Shown piece after piece: positions 34,840 through 43,479 of a stretch of 64,000 bases of DNA. The translations under genes were made by a program, and so were the position numbers. Positions within the stretch are counted from its first letter, which is position 1. Each line of letters begins with the position of its first letter. Under the pieces are notes generated by a model, which was given only the letters and a program-made list of their open reading frames with translations, did no database searches and was not told the DNA's origin. Location: contig NZ_LT607410.1 of the NCBI RefSeq assembly GCF_900091515.1, positions 5,270,001 through 5,334,000 on the forward strand, given 5' to 3'. Origin of the DNA: Micromonospora purpureochromogenes. Its GTDB lineage: Bacteria; Actinomycetota; Actinomycetes; Mycobacteriales; Micromonosporaceae.

Positions 34840-35361
34840 TCAGGCCGGCACGGAGATGCCCACCCCGCCCCGGGTCTGCCCGCCGTAGCGCCGCCGCTCC
34901 CGGTCCAGGTCCAGCCGGCCGATCCGCTTGCGCGCCGCCAGCGCCTCGTCGTCGAGCAGGTCGGCCGGGACGATCCAGACGATCTCGAACTCCAGGCCGT
35001 CCGGGTCCTGCCCGTAGAGGCTCTTGGTGGTGCCGTGGTCGGAGGTGCCGACCAGCGCGCCCGCGGCGGCCAGCCGCTCGGCGGTGGCGGCCAGTTCGTC
35101 GAGGGTGTCCAGCTCCCAGGCCAGGTGGTAGAGGCCGACGGTGGCGCGCCCGGCCTGCGAGCGGCCGGCCGCCGCGCCGATCTCGAACAGGCCGAGGTCG
35201 TGGTCGTTGGTGGAGTCGGGCGCCTGGAGGAACGCGGCGCCACGGAACCCGTCCGGGGTCATCGCCACCGGCCGGAAGCCCAGCACGTCGCGGTAGAAGG
35301 CGACGCTGCGGTCGAGGTTGCTGACGTAGAGGACGGCGTGGTTGAGGCGGTGGATTCCCAT
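34840..35361 (-). CDS. VOC-family metalloprotein (glyoxalase/dioxygenase type)
   Basis: About 173 residues from ATG 35361. The domain has two beta-alpha-beta-beta-beta modules: HRLNHAVLYVSNLDRSVAFY and GLYHLAWELDTLDELAATAE. Likely metal ligands are the histidines in NHAVLYV and YHLAWE and the glutamate in GLEFEIVW. It resembles catechol-2,3-dioxygenase-like or fosfomycin-resistance-like members. It is divergent from a MarR regulator, with a perfect palindrome between the two starts, so it is probably the regulator's target. Confidence 0.9.
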   Translation of the reverse strand: MGIHRLNHAVLYVSNLDRSVAFYRDVLGFRPVAMTPDGFRGAAFLQAPDSTNDHDLGLFEIGAAAGRSQAGRATVGLYHLAWELDTLDELAATAERLAAAGALVGTSDHGTTKSLYGQDPDGLEFEIVWIVPADLLDDEALAARKRIGRLDLDRERRRYGGQTRGGVGISVPA

Positions 35362-35382
35362 GCACCCCACGCTAGCGCGGTT

Positions 35383-35400
35383 TGGTTGAGCGTTCAACCA
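35383..35400. promoter_or_regulatory. MarR operator palindrome
   Basis: TGGTTGAGCGTTCAACCA: arms TGGTTGA and TCAACCA around GCGT. It lies 22 bp from the VOC start and 21 bp from the MarR start and is of typical MarR-site form. Confidence 0.75.
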
Positions 35401-35420
35401 TTGCCGCTATGATGGACGCC

Positions 35421-35870
35421 ATGACCCGGTGGCTGGACCCCGACGAGCAGCGCACCTGGCGGGCCTTCCTGACCGCCTCCCGAGCGCTGATGGACACCCT
35501 CGACCGCGACCTGCAACGCGACGCGGGGATGCCGCACGCCTACTACGAGATCCTGGTCCGGCTCTCCGAGGCGCCCGGGCGGCAACTGCGGATGAGCGAG
35601 CTGGCCGACCTGACGGGCTCCTCGCGCAGCCGGCTCTCGCACGCCGCCACCCGGTTGGAGGCGGCCGGGTGGCTCCGGCGTGAGGACTGCCCGACCGACC
35701 GGCGCGGCCAGGTCGCCGTCCTCACCGACGACGGCTTCGCGGTGCTCGCCGCCGCCGCGCCCGGCCACGTCGAGGGGGTACGCCGGCACCTCTTCGACGC
35801 GCTCAGCCCGGCCCAGGTCGACCAGTTGCGCCGGATCAGCGAGACGCTGGTCGCCCACCTGACCGGTTGA
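35421..35870 (+). CDS. MarR-family transcriptional regulator
   Basis: About 149 residues. MTRWLDPDEQRTWRAFLTAS is a common start for this actinobacterial MarR group (alternative ATGs at 35409 and 35412). The winged helix contains RMSELADLTGSSRSRLSHAA and the wing REDCPTDRRGQVAVLTDDG. It divergently faces the VOC gene. With the palindrome it probably represses both genes until a phenolic or oxidant ligand binds; the ligand is unknown. Confidence 0.93.
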   Translation: MTRWLDPDEQRTWRAFLTASRALMDTLDRDLQRDAGMPHAYYEILVRLSEAPGRQLRMSELADLTGSSRSRLSHAATRLEAAGWLRREDCPTDRRGQVAVLTDDGFAVLAAAAPGHVEGVRRHLFDALSPAQVDQLRRISETLVAHLTG

Positions 35871-35889
35871 CGACTCCGATCACCGTCGG

Positions 35890-35903
35890 GGGTTGTACAA
35901 CCC
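35890..35903. promoter_or_regulatory. Perfect 14-bp palindrome before the TPR gene
   Basis: GGGTTGTACAACCC, ending one base before a GTG at 35904. It may be an operator, and if so the start must be the downstream GTG at 35928. Confidence 0.5.
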
Positions 35904-35927
35904 GTGGCCGGACGAGCACGATGGGGC

Positions 35928-37472
35928 GTGCCCTCCGGCTTCGGTGAACTGACCCTCCAGGCGCACCACCTGGTGTCCGCCGGCGACCTGGCCGGCGCGC
36001 AGCGACTGCTCGCCGACGCGCTGACCGACGCCGACCCCCGGCCCGAACACGCCACCCCCGAACTGGCCGACGCCGCCGGGCTGCAGGCGCGGGTGCTGGT
36101 CGCACTCGGCGAGCCGCACTCCGCGCGCGGCTGGGCGGCCTTCGCGTACGCGGCCGCCACCCGGCTCTACGGACGCTCGGACGAGCGGACGATCTCGGCG
36201 GGAGCGACGCTGGCCGCGGTGCTGCACCGGGTCGGTAGCGACGCCCGCGCCGCGCGGCTCTACTCCGAGGTGATCCTGGAACTGACCGCCCGCGACGGGC
36301 CGGAGTCGCTGCGGGTGCTCGCCGCGCACGCCGATCTGGCCACCGTGGAGTACGCCCGGGGCCAGTGCGCGCAGGCCCGGGAACGCCTCCAGGACGCCTG
36401 GGAGCTGCACCGCGAGGTCTACGGCGACGGCAACCCCAGCGGCATCAAGATGCTGGCCCGGCTCGGCGCGATGCAGCGCGACTGCGGCCGGTTCACCGAG
36501 GCGCACGACAACCTGGCCCTCGCCCGGGAACTGGCCCGGCAGCACCTGCCCGCCGACGACCCGCTGGCCCGGCAGGTAGCGTCCCTGGCCCGGGCGGCCG
36601 CCGACCCGGACCACGTCTGCGCCGACGAGCCGCCCCCGGAGCGGGACACCCCGGTGGTGCCGGCCGCCCGCACCGCCCCGGCCGACGAGGGGCCGCCCGA
36701 GCCGCCCACCTGGCCGGTGGGGCCGGCGGCGACCGACCAGGCGTACCCGCCGACGGTGCCCGGCCAGCGGTTGCCCACCGAGGACGCCGACGCCCCGGAG
36801 GCCGACGACCCGTACGCCGACTGGTGGCCGCCGGAGCCGGTGGCCGAGCCGGAGCGGGCCGCCCACGAGCCGGTCCCCCCGTCCGTGGTCGGGCTGGCCA
36901 ACGGGTACGCCGAGGAGGCCGACGGGGTGCACCGGGTGGGTCAGCACCACCCGGAGGACTCCCGGCTGCTGCCGGTGCTGGTGCCCCGGCACCACGCGCC
37001 GCCACCGCGCCGCAACCGGGCGACCCCGGCCGTGGTGGCCGGGCTGACCGTGGTGGTGCTGGGCACCGTCGCGGTGGTCGCCGGGGTGTCGCAGGTCGAC
37101 GGCGGTGGCGACGACCCGCCGGCGCCCGCCGCCGCGCCGACCGGCCCGCCGAGCCCCACCGCGTCGTCCACGCCGACCAGTGCCGGGGTCGCCGCCCCGC
37201 CGGGCACCCCACCGGCCCAGGTGACCCTGCGCGACCGGCGCGACAACATCGCGCTGGACTGGGAGTACCCGGCGGGCGCGGAGGGGCCGGTGGTCATCTC
37301 CGGCGGGCGCGCCGGGCAGGACCCGCGCGCCTTCCAGGAGTTGCCCGCCGGCACGAACAGCTTCGTCGTCTACGGCCTGGACCGCACCAACGACTACTGC
37401 TTCACCGTCGCCGTGGTCTGGTCCACCGACACCGTCGCCCGGGCCGCCGAGGTCTGCACCCGCCGCCGCTGA
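35928..37472 (+). CDS. TPR protein with a membrane anchor and FN3-like C-terminal domain
   Basis: About 514 residues from GTG 35928 (VPSGFGELTLQAHHLVSAGD); an upstream GTG at 35904 is possible but has no ribosome site. Residues 1-210 form TPR-type helical pairs (for example ARLYSEVILELTARDGPES, ARERLQDAWELHREVYGD). Then follow an acidic, proline-rich linker, a single membrane helix (AVVAGLTVVVLGTVAVVAGV), a P/T-rich stretch, and a small beta domain with two cysteines ending YCFTVAVVWSTD, typical of FN3-like folds. The TPR part is cytoplasmic and the FN3 part outside. Function unknown. Confidence 0.8.
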   Translation: MPSGFGELTLQAHHLVSAGDLAGAQRLLADALTDADPRPEHATPELADAAGLQARVLVALGEPHSARGWAAFAYAAATRLYGRSDERTISAGATLAAVLHRVGSDARAARLYSEVILELTARDGPESLRVLAAHADLATVEYARGQCAQARERLQDAWELHREVYGDGNPSGIKMLARLGAMQRDCGRFTEAHDNLALARELARQHLPADDPLARQVASLARAAADPDHVCADEPPPERDTPVVPAARTAPADEGPPEPPTWPVGPAATDQAYPPTVPGQRLPTEDADAPEADDPYADWWPPEPVAEPERAAHEPVPPSVVGLANGYAEEADGVHRVGQHHPEDSRLLPVLVPRHHAPPPRRNRATPAVVAGLTVVVLGTVAVVAGVSQVDGGGDDPPAPAAAPTGPPSPTASSTPTSAGVAAPPGTPPAQVTLRDRRDNIALDWEYPAGAEGPVVISGGRAGQDPRAFQELPAGTNSFVVYGLDRTNDYCFTVAVVWSTDTVARAAEVCTRRR

Positions 37473-37536
37473 CTCCTTCACCCCACCCCGTGGCCTCCCC
37501 CGTCCAGTCGAGGCCTCCCCCGTCCCGTCGGGGCCT

Positions 37537-37590
37537 CTTTCAGAGAAAGCGTGGCCATCCGGCCTCGTAAAGGCACTCTTTCTCTGAAAG
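37537..37590. repeat. Nested inverted repeats
   Basis: CTTTCAGAGAAAG (37537-37549) and its exact reverse complement CTTTCTCTGAAAG (37578-37590) are separated by 28 bp. Each arm is itself a CTTTC...GAAAG inverted repeat. It lies 65 bp after the TPR stop, and could be a terminator or a mobile small repeat. Confidence 0.7.
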
Positions 37591-37723
37591 TGCGCCAGGG
37601 GGTGGCCCGGCGGGATCAGGGCCGGTGCGCCTGGGGAGGGTGGGTGGGCGAGGAGGTGGTGGGGGTGTGATGTGGGCGCCGGGGGGCCGGGATGCTTGGT
37701 GCGGCGGGTCGGGGCGCGGTATC

Positions 37724-37772
37724 TTTCTCCGTTCGGAGAAACAAAAAAGGAATGGCGACGATGGCCATTCCT
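37724..37772. promoter_or_regulatory. Two palindromes before helD
   Basis: TTTCTCCGTTCGGAGAAA (37724-37741) is a perfect 18-bp palindrome. AGGAATGGC-gacgatg-GCCATTCCT (37748-37772) is a perfect 9-bp stem. An AT-rich patch (aaaaaa, then tattttaaat at 37778-37787) surrounds them, so this is the probable promoter-operator region. Confidence 0.65.
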
Positions 37773-37801
37773 GCGGCTATTTTAAATGACGAGGAGACGG
37801 C

Positions 37802-40096
37802 TTGTCAACGCAATCCGACGGTTCCGTCGCGCAGCGGCACGACGACGAGATCGGCCGCGAGCAGGAATACGTCTCGCTGCTCTACAGCCGGCTGGACGAC
37901 ATGCGTGAGCAGGCCGCCCAGCGGCTCACCGAGGAACTGCGGAACACCGGGGGCACGTTGCAGGCCCGGTCCCAGCGCGACAGCGCGGTCCAGATGTACG
38001 CCGACCAGGTCGAGCAGTTCTCCGCCGTGGAGAACGGGCTCTGCTTCGGCCGGCTCGACGACACCGACGGCGCCCGGCACTACATCGGCCGGATCGGGAT
38101 CTTCGACACCACCGGCGACTACGACCCGCTGCTGATGGACTGGCGGGCCCCGGCCGCCCGACCGTTCTACCTCGCCACCGCCGCCAACCCGCAGGGCGTC
38201 AAGCGCCGCCGGCACCTGCGTACCCGGCAGCGGAAGGTGACCGGGCTCAACGACGAGGTGCTCGACCTCGCCACCGCCTCCCCCACCGCCCACGAGGAGC
38301 TGACCGGCGAGGCGTCCCTGCTCGCCGCGCTCAACGCCGGCCGGACCGGGCGGATGCGCGACATCGTGGAGACCATCCAGGCCGAGCAGGACCGGGTGAT
38401 CCGGGCCGACCTGCCGGGCGTGCTGGTGGTGCAGGGCGGCCCCGGCACCGGCAAGACCGCCGTCGCGCTGCACCGCGCGGCGTACCTGCTCTACACCCAC
38501 CGGCGGGAACTCTCCAGCCGGGGCGTGCTGCTGGTCGGCCCGAACGCGACCTTCCTGCGCTACATCTCGCAGGTGCTTCCGACGCTGGCCGAGACCGGCG
38601 TGCTGCTGCGTACCCCCGGCGACCTCTTCCCCGGCGTCAGCGCGCGGCGGGCCGAGCCGGCCGAGCCGGCGGCGCTCAAGGGGCGGACGGTGATGACCGA
38701 GGTGCTGGCCGCCGCGGTCCGCGACCGGCAGTGGGTGCCCGACGAGCCGCTGGAGATCGAGATCGAGCGGGACACGGTGCGGCTCGACCCGGAGACGGTC
38801 CGCCAGGCCCGCGACCGGGCCCGCCGCTCCGGCCGCCCGCACAACCTGGCCCGTGCCGTGTTCGACGTCGAGGTCGTCCACGCGCTCGCCGCGCAGATCG
38901 CCGAGCGGATCGGCGCCGACCCGCTGGGCGGGGAGAACCTGCTGGAGGAGGCCGACCGCGCCGAGATCCGCCGGGAGCTGCGCGAGGAGCCCGGCATCCG
39001 GGCCGCGCTCGACGAGCTGTGGCCGGTGCTCACCCCGCAGCGCCTGCTCGCCGACCTGTACGCCTCGACCGACCGGATCGCCACGGCCACGCCGATGCTC
39101 ACCGACGCCGAGCGCGCGCTGCTGCACCGGGAGCCGGGCGGCTGGACGCCGGCCGACGTGCCGCTGCTGGACGAGGCCGCCGAGCTGCTCGGGGAGGACG
39201 AGCGGGCGGCTGCCGCCCGCCGCGAGCGAATCCGCTCGTTCCAGCGTGAGTACGCCGAGGGCGTGCTGGAGATCGCCCGGGGCTCCCGCTCGATCGACGT
39301 CGAGGACGAAGCCGACGGTGGTGAGATCCTCGGCGTCACCGACCTGATCGACGCCGACCGGCTGCTGGAGCGGCAGGAGGAGGCCGACCGGCTGACCACC
39401 GCGCAGCGGGCCGCCGCCGACCGGAGCTGGGCGTTCGGGCACGTGATCGTCGACGAGGCGCAGGAGCTGTCGCCGATGGCCTGGCGGCTGCTGATGCGCC
39501 GCTGCCCGAGCCGGTCGATGACCATCGTCGGTGACGTGGCGCAGACCGGCGCGCTGGCCGGCACCCCGTCCTGGGCCGACGCGCTGGAGCCCTACGTGGC
39601 GCAGCGCTGGCGGCAGGAGGAGCTGACCGTCAGCTACCGCACCCCCGCCGAGATCATGGCGGTGGCCGCCGAGGTGCTCGCCGAGATCGACCCCGCACTG
39701 CGCCCACCCCGCTCGGTACGCGCCGGCGGCGTACCCCCGTGGGACCGCGCGGTGGACGCGGCCGGACTCGCCGAGGAGCTGGTGGCGGCGACCACCCGGG
39801 AGGCCGCCGGGCTGGACGACGGGCGGCTCGGGGTGATCGTGCCGGCGGGCCGGGCCGACGAGCTGGCCGCCGCGGTGGTGGCCGCGCTGCCGGAGGCGGC
39901 GGTCGGCGAGCAGCCGGAGCTGGAGAGCCGGGTGGTGGTGCTGACCGTGGGGCAGGCCAAGGGCCTGGAGTTCGACTCCGTCCTGGTGGTCGACCCGGAC
40001 GCCATCGTCGCCGAGTCCCCGCGCGGGCGCAGCGACCTCTACGTGGCGCTGACCCGGGCCACCCAGCGGCTCGGCGTGCTCCGGCCCACGTCCTGA
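37802..40096 (+). CDS. helD: HelD-family RNA polymerase recycling ATPase
   Basis: 764 residues from a TTG with GAGGAG six bases upstream. Domain order fits HelD-like UvrD-superfamily enzymes: an N-terminal coiled region (REQEYVSLLYSRLDDMREQA), a NAD-like linker (MDWRAPAARPFYLATA), Walker A (GGPGTGKTAVAL), a central variable region, DEAQELSPMAW (motif II), GDVAQTG (motif III), and late motifs (SYRTPAEIM, VGQAKGLEFDSVLV, YVALTRATQRLGVL). Such proteins dislodge stalled RNA polymerase and some confer rifampicin tolerance. The typical rifamycin-associated element was not seen upstream. A bidirectional terminator follows. Confidence 0.9.
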   Translation: MSTQSDGSVAQRHDDEIGREQEYVSLLYSRLDDMREQAAQRLTEELRNTGGTLQARSQRDSAVQMYADQVEQFSAVENGLCFGRLDDTDGARHYIGRIGIFDTTGDYDPLLMDWRAPAARPFYLATAANPQGVKRRRHLRTRQRKVTGLNDEVLDLATASPTAHEELTGEASLLAALNAGRTGRMRDIVETIQAEQDRVIRADLPGVLVVQGGPGTGKTAVALHRAAYLLYTHRRELSSRGVLLVGPNATFLRYISQVLPTLAETGVLLRTPGDLFPGVSARRAEPAEPAALKGRTVMTEVLAAAVRDRQWVPDEPLEIEIERDTVRLDPETVRQARDRARRSGRPHNLARAVFDVEVVHALAAQIAERIGADPLGGENLLEEADRAEIRRELREEPGIRAALDELWPVLTPQRLLADLYASTDRIATATPMLTDAERALLHREPGGWTPADVPLLDEAAELLGEDERAAAARRERIRSFQREYAEGVLEIARGSRSIDVEDEADGGEILGVTDLIDADRLLERQEEADRLTTAQRAAADRSWAFGHVIVDEAQELSPMAWRLLMRRCPSRSMTIVGDVAQTGALAGTPSWADALEPYVAQRWRQEELTVSYRTPAEIMAVAAEVLAEIDPALRPPRSVRAGGVPPWDRAVDAAGLAEELVAATTREAAGLDDGRLGVIVPAGRADELAAAVVAALPEAAVGEQPELESRVVVLTVGQAKGLEFDSVLVVDPDAIVAESPRGRSDLYVALTRATQRLGVLRPTS

Positions 40097-40135
40097 CCCC
40101 TGCTCCCGGCGCCGCCGGCGTGCAGCGATGTGGAC

Positions 40136-40171
40136 GGCAGTGGCCTCACCCGTGCGGGTGAGGCCACTGCC
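40136..40171. terminator. Bidirectional terminator between helD and the next gene
   Basis: GGCAGTGGCCTCACCC pairs with GGGTGAGGCCACTGCC around GTGC, a perfect 16-bp stem. It separates convergent genes. Confidence 0.9.
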
Positions 40172-40203
40172 GCTCTGTGCTTCGCGATCGTCGCGGGACC
40201 GGG

Positions 40204-40626
40204 TCAGCCGGGGTTCGCGCGATCGTTGGTGAAGTTGCCCACCTGGGAACCGGTCGAGGACTTGTCGCTCGTCGAGCCACCGGCGGGCGTGCTCAGGCCG
40301 CCCGTGGTGGCGTCGCCGGTGGTGGTCGGGGCGACCTTGCCGCGGTGCCGCTCCGGCTGGCGGGCCAACCGGCGCACGCTGGCCGGGCCGGCGGTGCCGC
40401 CGGTGGTGGTGATCGCCCCCTGCCCCCGGGTCGGGCCGCCGTCGCGCAGCACGTTCGGGTCGACCGGGGCGTCGGCGGGATCGTCCGGGTCCACCTCCTG
40501 GATGACCCGCAGCACGTCCGTCTGCGGCACGGTCACCTCGTCCAGGGCGCCCTCGCCGTAGGCGCCGGCGGTGAGGCGGTTCTCGGCCACGCGGGTGGAC
40601 TCCCGCATCATGTCGTTGTCACGCAC
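40204..40626 (-). CDS. Actinobacterial hypothetical protein, low-complexity C terminus
   Basis: About 140 residues from GTG 40626, which has GAGGTG about nine bases upstream; ATG 40632 and a longer frame to 40659 are alternatives. VRDNDMMRESTRVAENRLTA, then DEVTVPQTDVLRVIQEVDPD, is the ordered part. The rest is rich in T, G, S and D and probably disordered. No membrane segment or known domain is seen. It converges with helD across the terminator. Confidence 0.65.
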   Translation of the reverse strand: MRDNDMMRESTRVAENRLTAGAYGEGALDEVTVPQTDVLRVIQEVDPDDPADAPVDPNVLRDGGPTRGQGAITTTGGTAGPASVRRLARQPERHRGKVAPTTTGDATTGGLSTPAGGSTSDKSSTGSQVGNFTNDRANPG

Positions 40627-40798
40627 GTCCATCACCTCGCAGATCTGGCGGTAATCCACTGCCTGCCCGGTCAGGCCGCGACCAAACCGGTCCGCGCCGG
40701 TTCACCGGCCGGCCGCCCGCCGCTCGCCTGCCGGCCGTTCCCGCTGCCCATGCTGACCGGCGGGTTGGCGGGAACCGCCCGCCCCCGTAGGAGACAGC

Positions 40799-42840
40799 GT
40801 GCGCAGAATGCGCCGTACCGCCATCGCCGCCCTGGTGGTGGCGACCGTGACGTCCGGTCTGGCCGCGCCCGCCCAGGCGCGACCGGTCCCGGAGCGGACC
40901 TTCGACCTCCAGGCCCACCGCGGGGGCCTCGGGCTGCGGGTGGAGAACACCCTCGCCTCGTTCGGCAACGCCCTCCAGCTCGGCGTCAACACGCTGGAAC
41001 TGGACGTGCAGATCACCGAGGACGGCCAGGCGGTGGTGACCCACGACCGCAAGGTCAGCGGGGCCAAGTGCGTGGACAGCGCCCCGGTGCGCCCCGGTGA
41101 CCCGGAGTTCCCGTACGTCGGCAGACACGTCAACACGCTCACCCTGGCCCAGGTGCGCACCCTCGACTGCGGCTCCCGGACCCTGCCGGACAAGCCCGGC
41201 CAGCTGGCCGTGCCCGGCGCCCGGATGCCCCTGTTGCGGGAGGACTTCGACCTGGTCAAGCGCTACCGGGCCGATGACGTGACGCTCAACGTGGAGACCA
41301 AGGTGGAGGCCGGCGCGCCCACCGAGACCGCGCCCCGCGAGCAGTTCGTCCAGGTGACCGCCCGGGAGATCCGTGCCGCCGGGCTGCTCAAGCAGGTCAC
41401 CGTCCAGAGCTTCGACTGGGGCGCGCTGATGCGGATGCGCCAGGCCGAGCCGCGGCTGCCCCTGGTCGCCCTGACCAACTACGACTTCCTCCAGGTCGGC
41501 CGCCCGGCGCGTCGCCCTGGCTCGGTGGCCTGGACATCGACGACTTCGCCGGCGACCCGATCCGGGCCGTGCGCAGCTTCGGCGCGAGCGCGTTCTCCCC
41601 GGTGCACGGCTTCCCGCAGAACGGCACCGTCACCGACCCCGGATACCGGCCGTACGTCACCAGGGACATGGTGGAGCACGCGCACCGCAACGGGATCAAG
41701 GTGATCCCGTGGACCGTCGACGACGTGCCGACCATGGCGAAGCTGCTCGACGACGGGGTCGACGGGCTCATCACCGACTACCCGGACCGGCTCCGCGACC
41801 TGCTGGCCACGCGCGGCCGGCAACTGCCTGCGGCGTACGCCTCGCCGTTCGACATCCAGGCGCACCGCGGCGGCCGGGCCACCCGCCCGGAGAACACCCT
41901 GCCCGCCTTCGCGCACGCGCTGGAGCACCCGGCGATCTCCACTTTGGAACTGGACACCGGCGTCACCGCCGACGGGCACCTGGTGGTGCTGCACGACCGG
42001 ACCGTCAACGGCTCGCACTGCGTCGACACCGCGCCGGTCCGCCCGGGTGACCCGCAGTTCCCCTACGTCGGCAAGCCGGTGCACGAGCTGACCCTGGCCC
42101 AGCTGAAGACCGTCGACTGCGGCTCGCGGACGTTGCCGGAGTTCCCGGCCCAGGTAGCCGCGCCCGGCGCCCGGATTCCCACCCTCGACGAGGTGTTCGC
42201 CCTGGTGCGCGCCAGCGGCCGCGACGACGTGCGGCTGAACGTGGAGACGAAGATCAGCCCGCTGGTCGACGACACCGAGTCGTACCCGAGCTTCACCCGC
42301 AGGCTGGTCGGCGCGATCCAGCGGGCCGGCTTCACCCGCCGGACCACGATCCAGTCGTTCGACTGGCGCACCATCCGCTACGCCCACCGGCTGGACCCGC
42401 GGATCGGGACGGTCGCCCTGATCTGGCAGTACGGCCCGGCCGAGTGCGCCGCCCTCGCCGACGAGTGCTCGCTGCGCGCCGTCTACGGCGACCCGTCGGT
42501 CACGAGCCCGTGGACCGGCGGCCTCGACTGGTGGCAGCACCAGGACCTGGGCAAGCTGGTCCGCGCCTCCGGCGCGACCACGGTCTCCGCCAACTGGCAG
42601 GTGCACGATCCGGGCCAGGGCACTGTCGCCTCGGCCGACTGGTACCTGCGGGAGGACCCGGCCTACTTCCACGGCCCCCGGGTGCCGGAGCTGCAGCGGC
42701 GGTACGGGCTCACGGTCGTGCCGTACACCGTCAACGACCCGGCGGTCATGCAGCGGGTGATCGACCTGGGAGTGGACGGCCTGATCACCGACGACCCGGA
42801 GTTGCTCGTCCGGGTGGCCGTGCGCAACGGCCTGCGCTGA
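40799..42840 (+). pseudogene. Secreted double-domain glycerophosphodiester phosphodiesterase with one frame break
   Basis: Start GTG 40799 has GGAGA upstream. A signal peptide (RRTAIAALVVATVTSGLA, cleavage near APAQA) is followed by GDPD domain 1 (FDLQAHRGGLGLRVENTL, NTLELDVQITEDGQAVV, HDRKVSG). At about 41505 the frame shifts: reading CGCCCGGCGCG with one more G would restore PGASPWLGGLDIDDF. It then continues (PWTVDDVPTMAKLLDDGVDG) into domain 2 (FDIQAHRGGRATRPENTLPA, HDRTVNGSH, LNVETKI) to 42840. Both domains keep the HR-x-x(n)-EN-T and H-D catalytic pattern. Intact, it would release glycerol phosphate from phosphodiesters. The lost G in a G/C run may be a sequencing error. Confidence 0.85.
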
Positions 42841-42847
42841 CGTACCA

Positions 42848-42882
42848 CGCCGGTGGCGCTCTCCCGCAGGGCGCCACCGGCG
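42848..42882. terminator. Terminator after the GDPD gene
   Basis: A 12-bp perfect stem (CGCCGGTGGCGC) with an 11-base loop, eight bases after the stop. Confidence 0.85.
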
Positions 42883-43030
42883 GCGCAATCCGCTGGTGAG
42901 CCGGTGTTACCTCTCGGAGGCGTCGGGTAGACGGAGGTTGCCCGCGCCATGAACGCGAACCGTGCCGTGGCCGAAACGCGGTACCGGGGCGAGGGAGTGC
43001 AGGTACTCATCAAATCCTGAGGAGGACCAG

Positions 43031-43411
43031 ATGAGCACGCAGGCTGCATCCACCAGGCCCATCAACCGGCCGATGCAGGACGCGCCCAACCGGGCGGCGA
43101 TGAACGAGGCTCCGACCCGTCCGATGCCGATGATGCAGGACGGGCACCGCGAGCAGATTATGCAGGCACCGGGGACGGAGACCAAGCCGTCGTTCGCGAC
43201 CACAGAATTCTGGGTCTACATCGCCGGCGTGATCGGCGTGCTGGCCGCGTCGTACCTGGTCGGTAAGAACGCCGCCGGGGTGGACATCTTCCGCGCCCCG
43301 CAGGCCTGGTTCTTCATCACCCTGCTGACCATCGCTTACCTGGGCAGCCGGGGCCTGGCCAAGGCCGGCAGCAACTTCCGCAGCGGTGAAGAGCGCAAGG
43401 CCCGTCACTGA
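43031..43411 (+). CDS. Small two-helix membrane protein
   Basis: 126 residues from ATG 43031, supported by GAGGAGG six bases upstream. The first 60 residues are polar with repeated R-P-M (TRPINRPMQDAPNRAAMNEA) and probably disordered. Two hydrophobic segments follow (FWVYIAGVIGVLAASYLVGK and PQAWFFITLLTIAYLGSRGL). The tail is basic. Family unknown; such proteins are common in actinomycetes. It converges with the Spo0M gene across a terminator. Confidence 0.8.
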   Translation: MSTQAASTRPINRPMQDAPNRAAMNEAPTRPMPMMQDGHREQIMQAPGTETKPSFATTEFWVYIAGVIGVLAASYLVGKNAAGVDIFRAPQAWFFITLLTIAYLGSRGLAKAGSNFRSGEERKARH

Positions 43412-43436
43412 CCCACGAGATCAACGCCGTGAGAAC

Positions 43437-43468
43437 GATGGCCCCCGGGATTCGTCCCGGGGGCCATC
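43437..43468. terminator. Bidirectional terminator
   Basis: GATGGCCCCCGGGA pairs with TCCCGGGGGCCATC around TTCG, a stable tetraloop. It separates convergent genes. Confidence 0.9.
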
Positions 43469-43479
43469 GTCGCGTCAGC

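Noticed and set aside
37600..37801. A rifamycin-associated element before helD
   Set aside because: The typical GGGGCTTGC-type palindrome was sought and not found.
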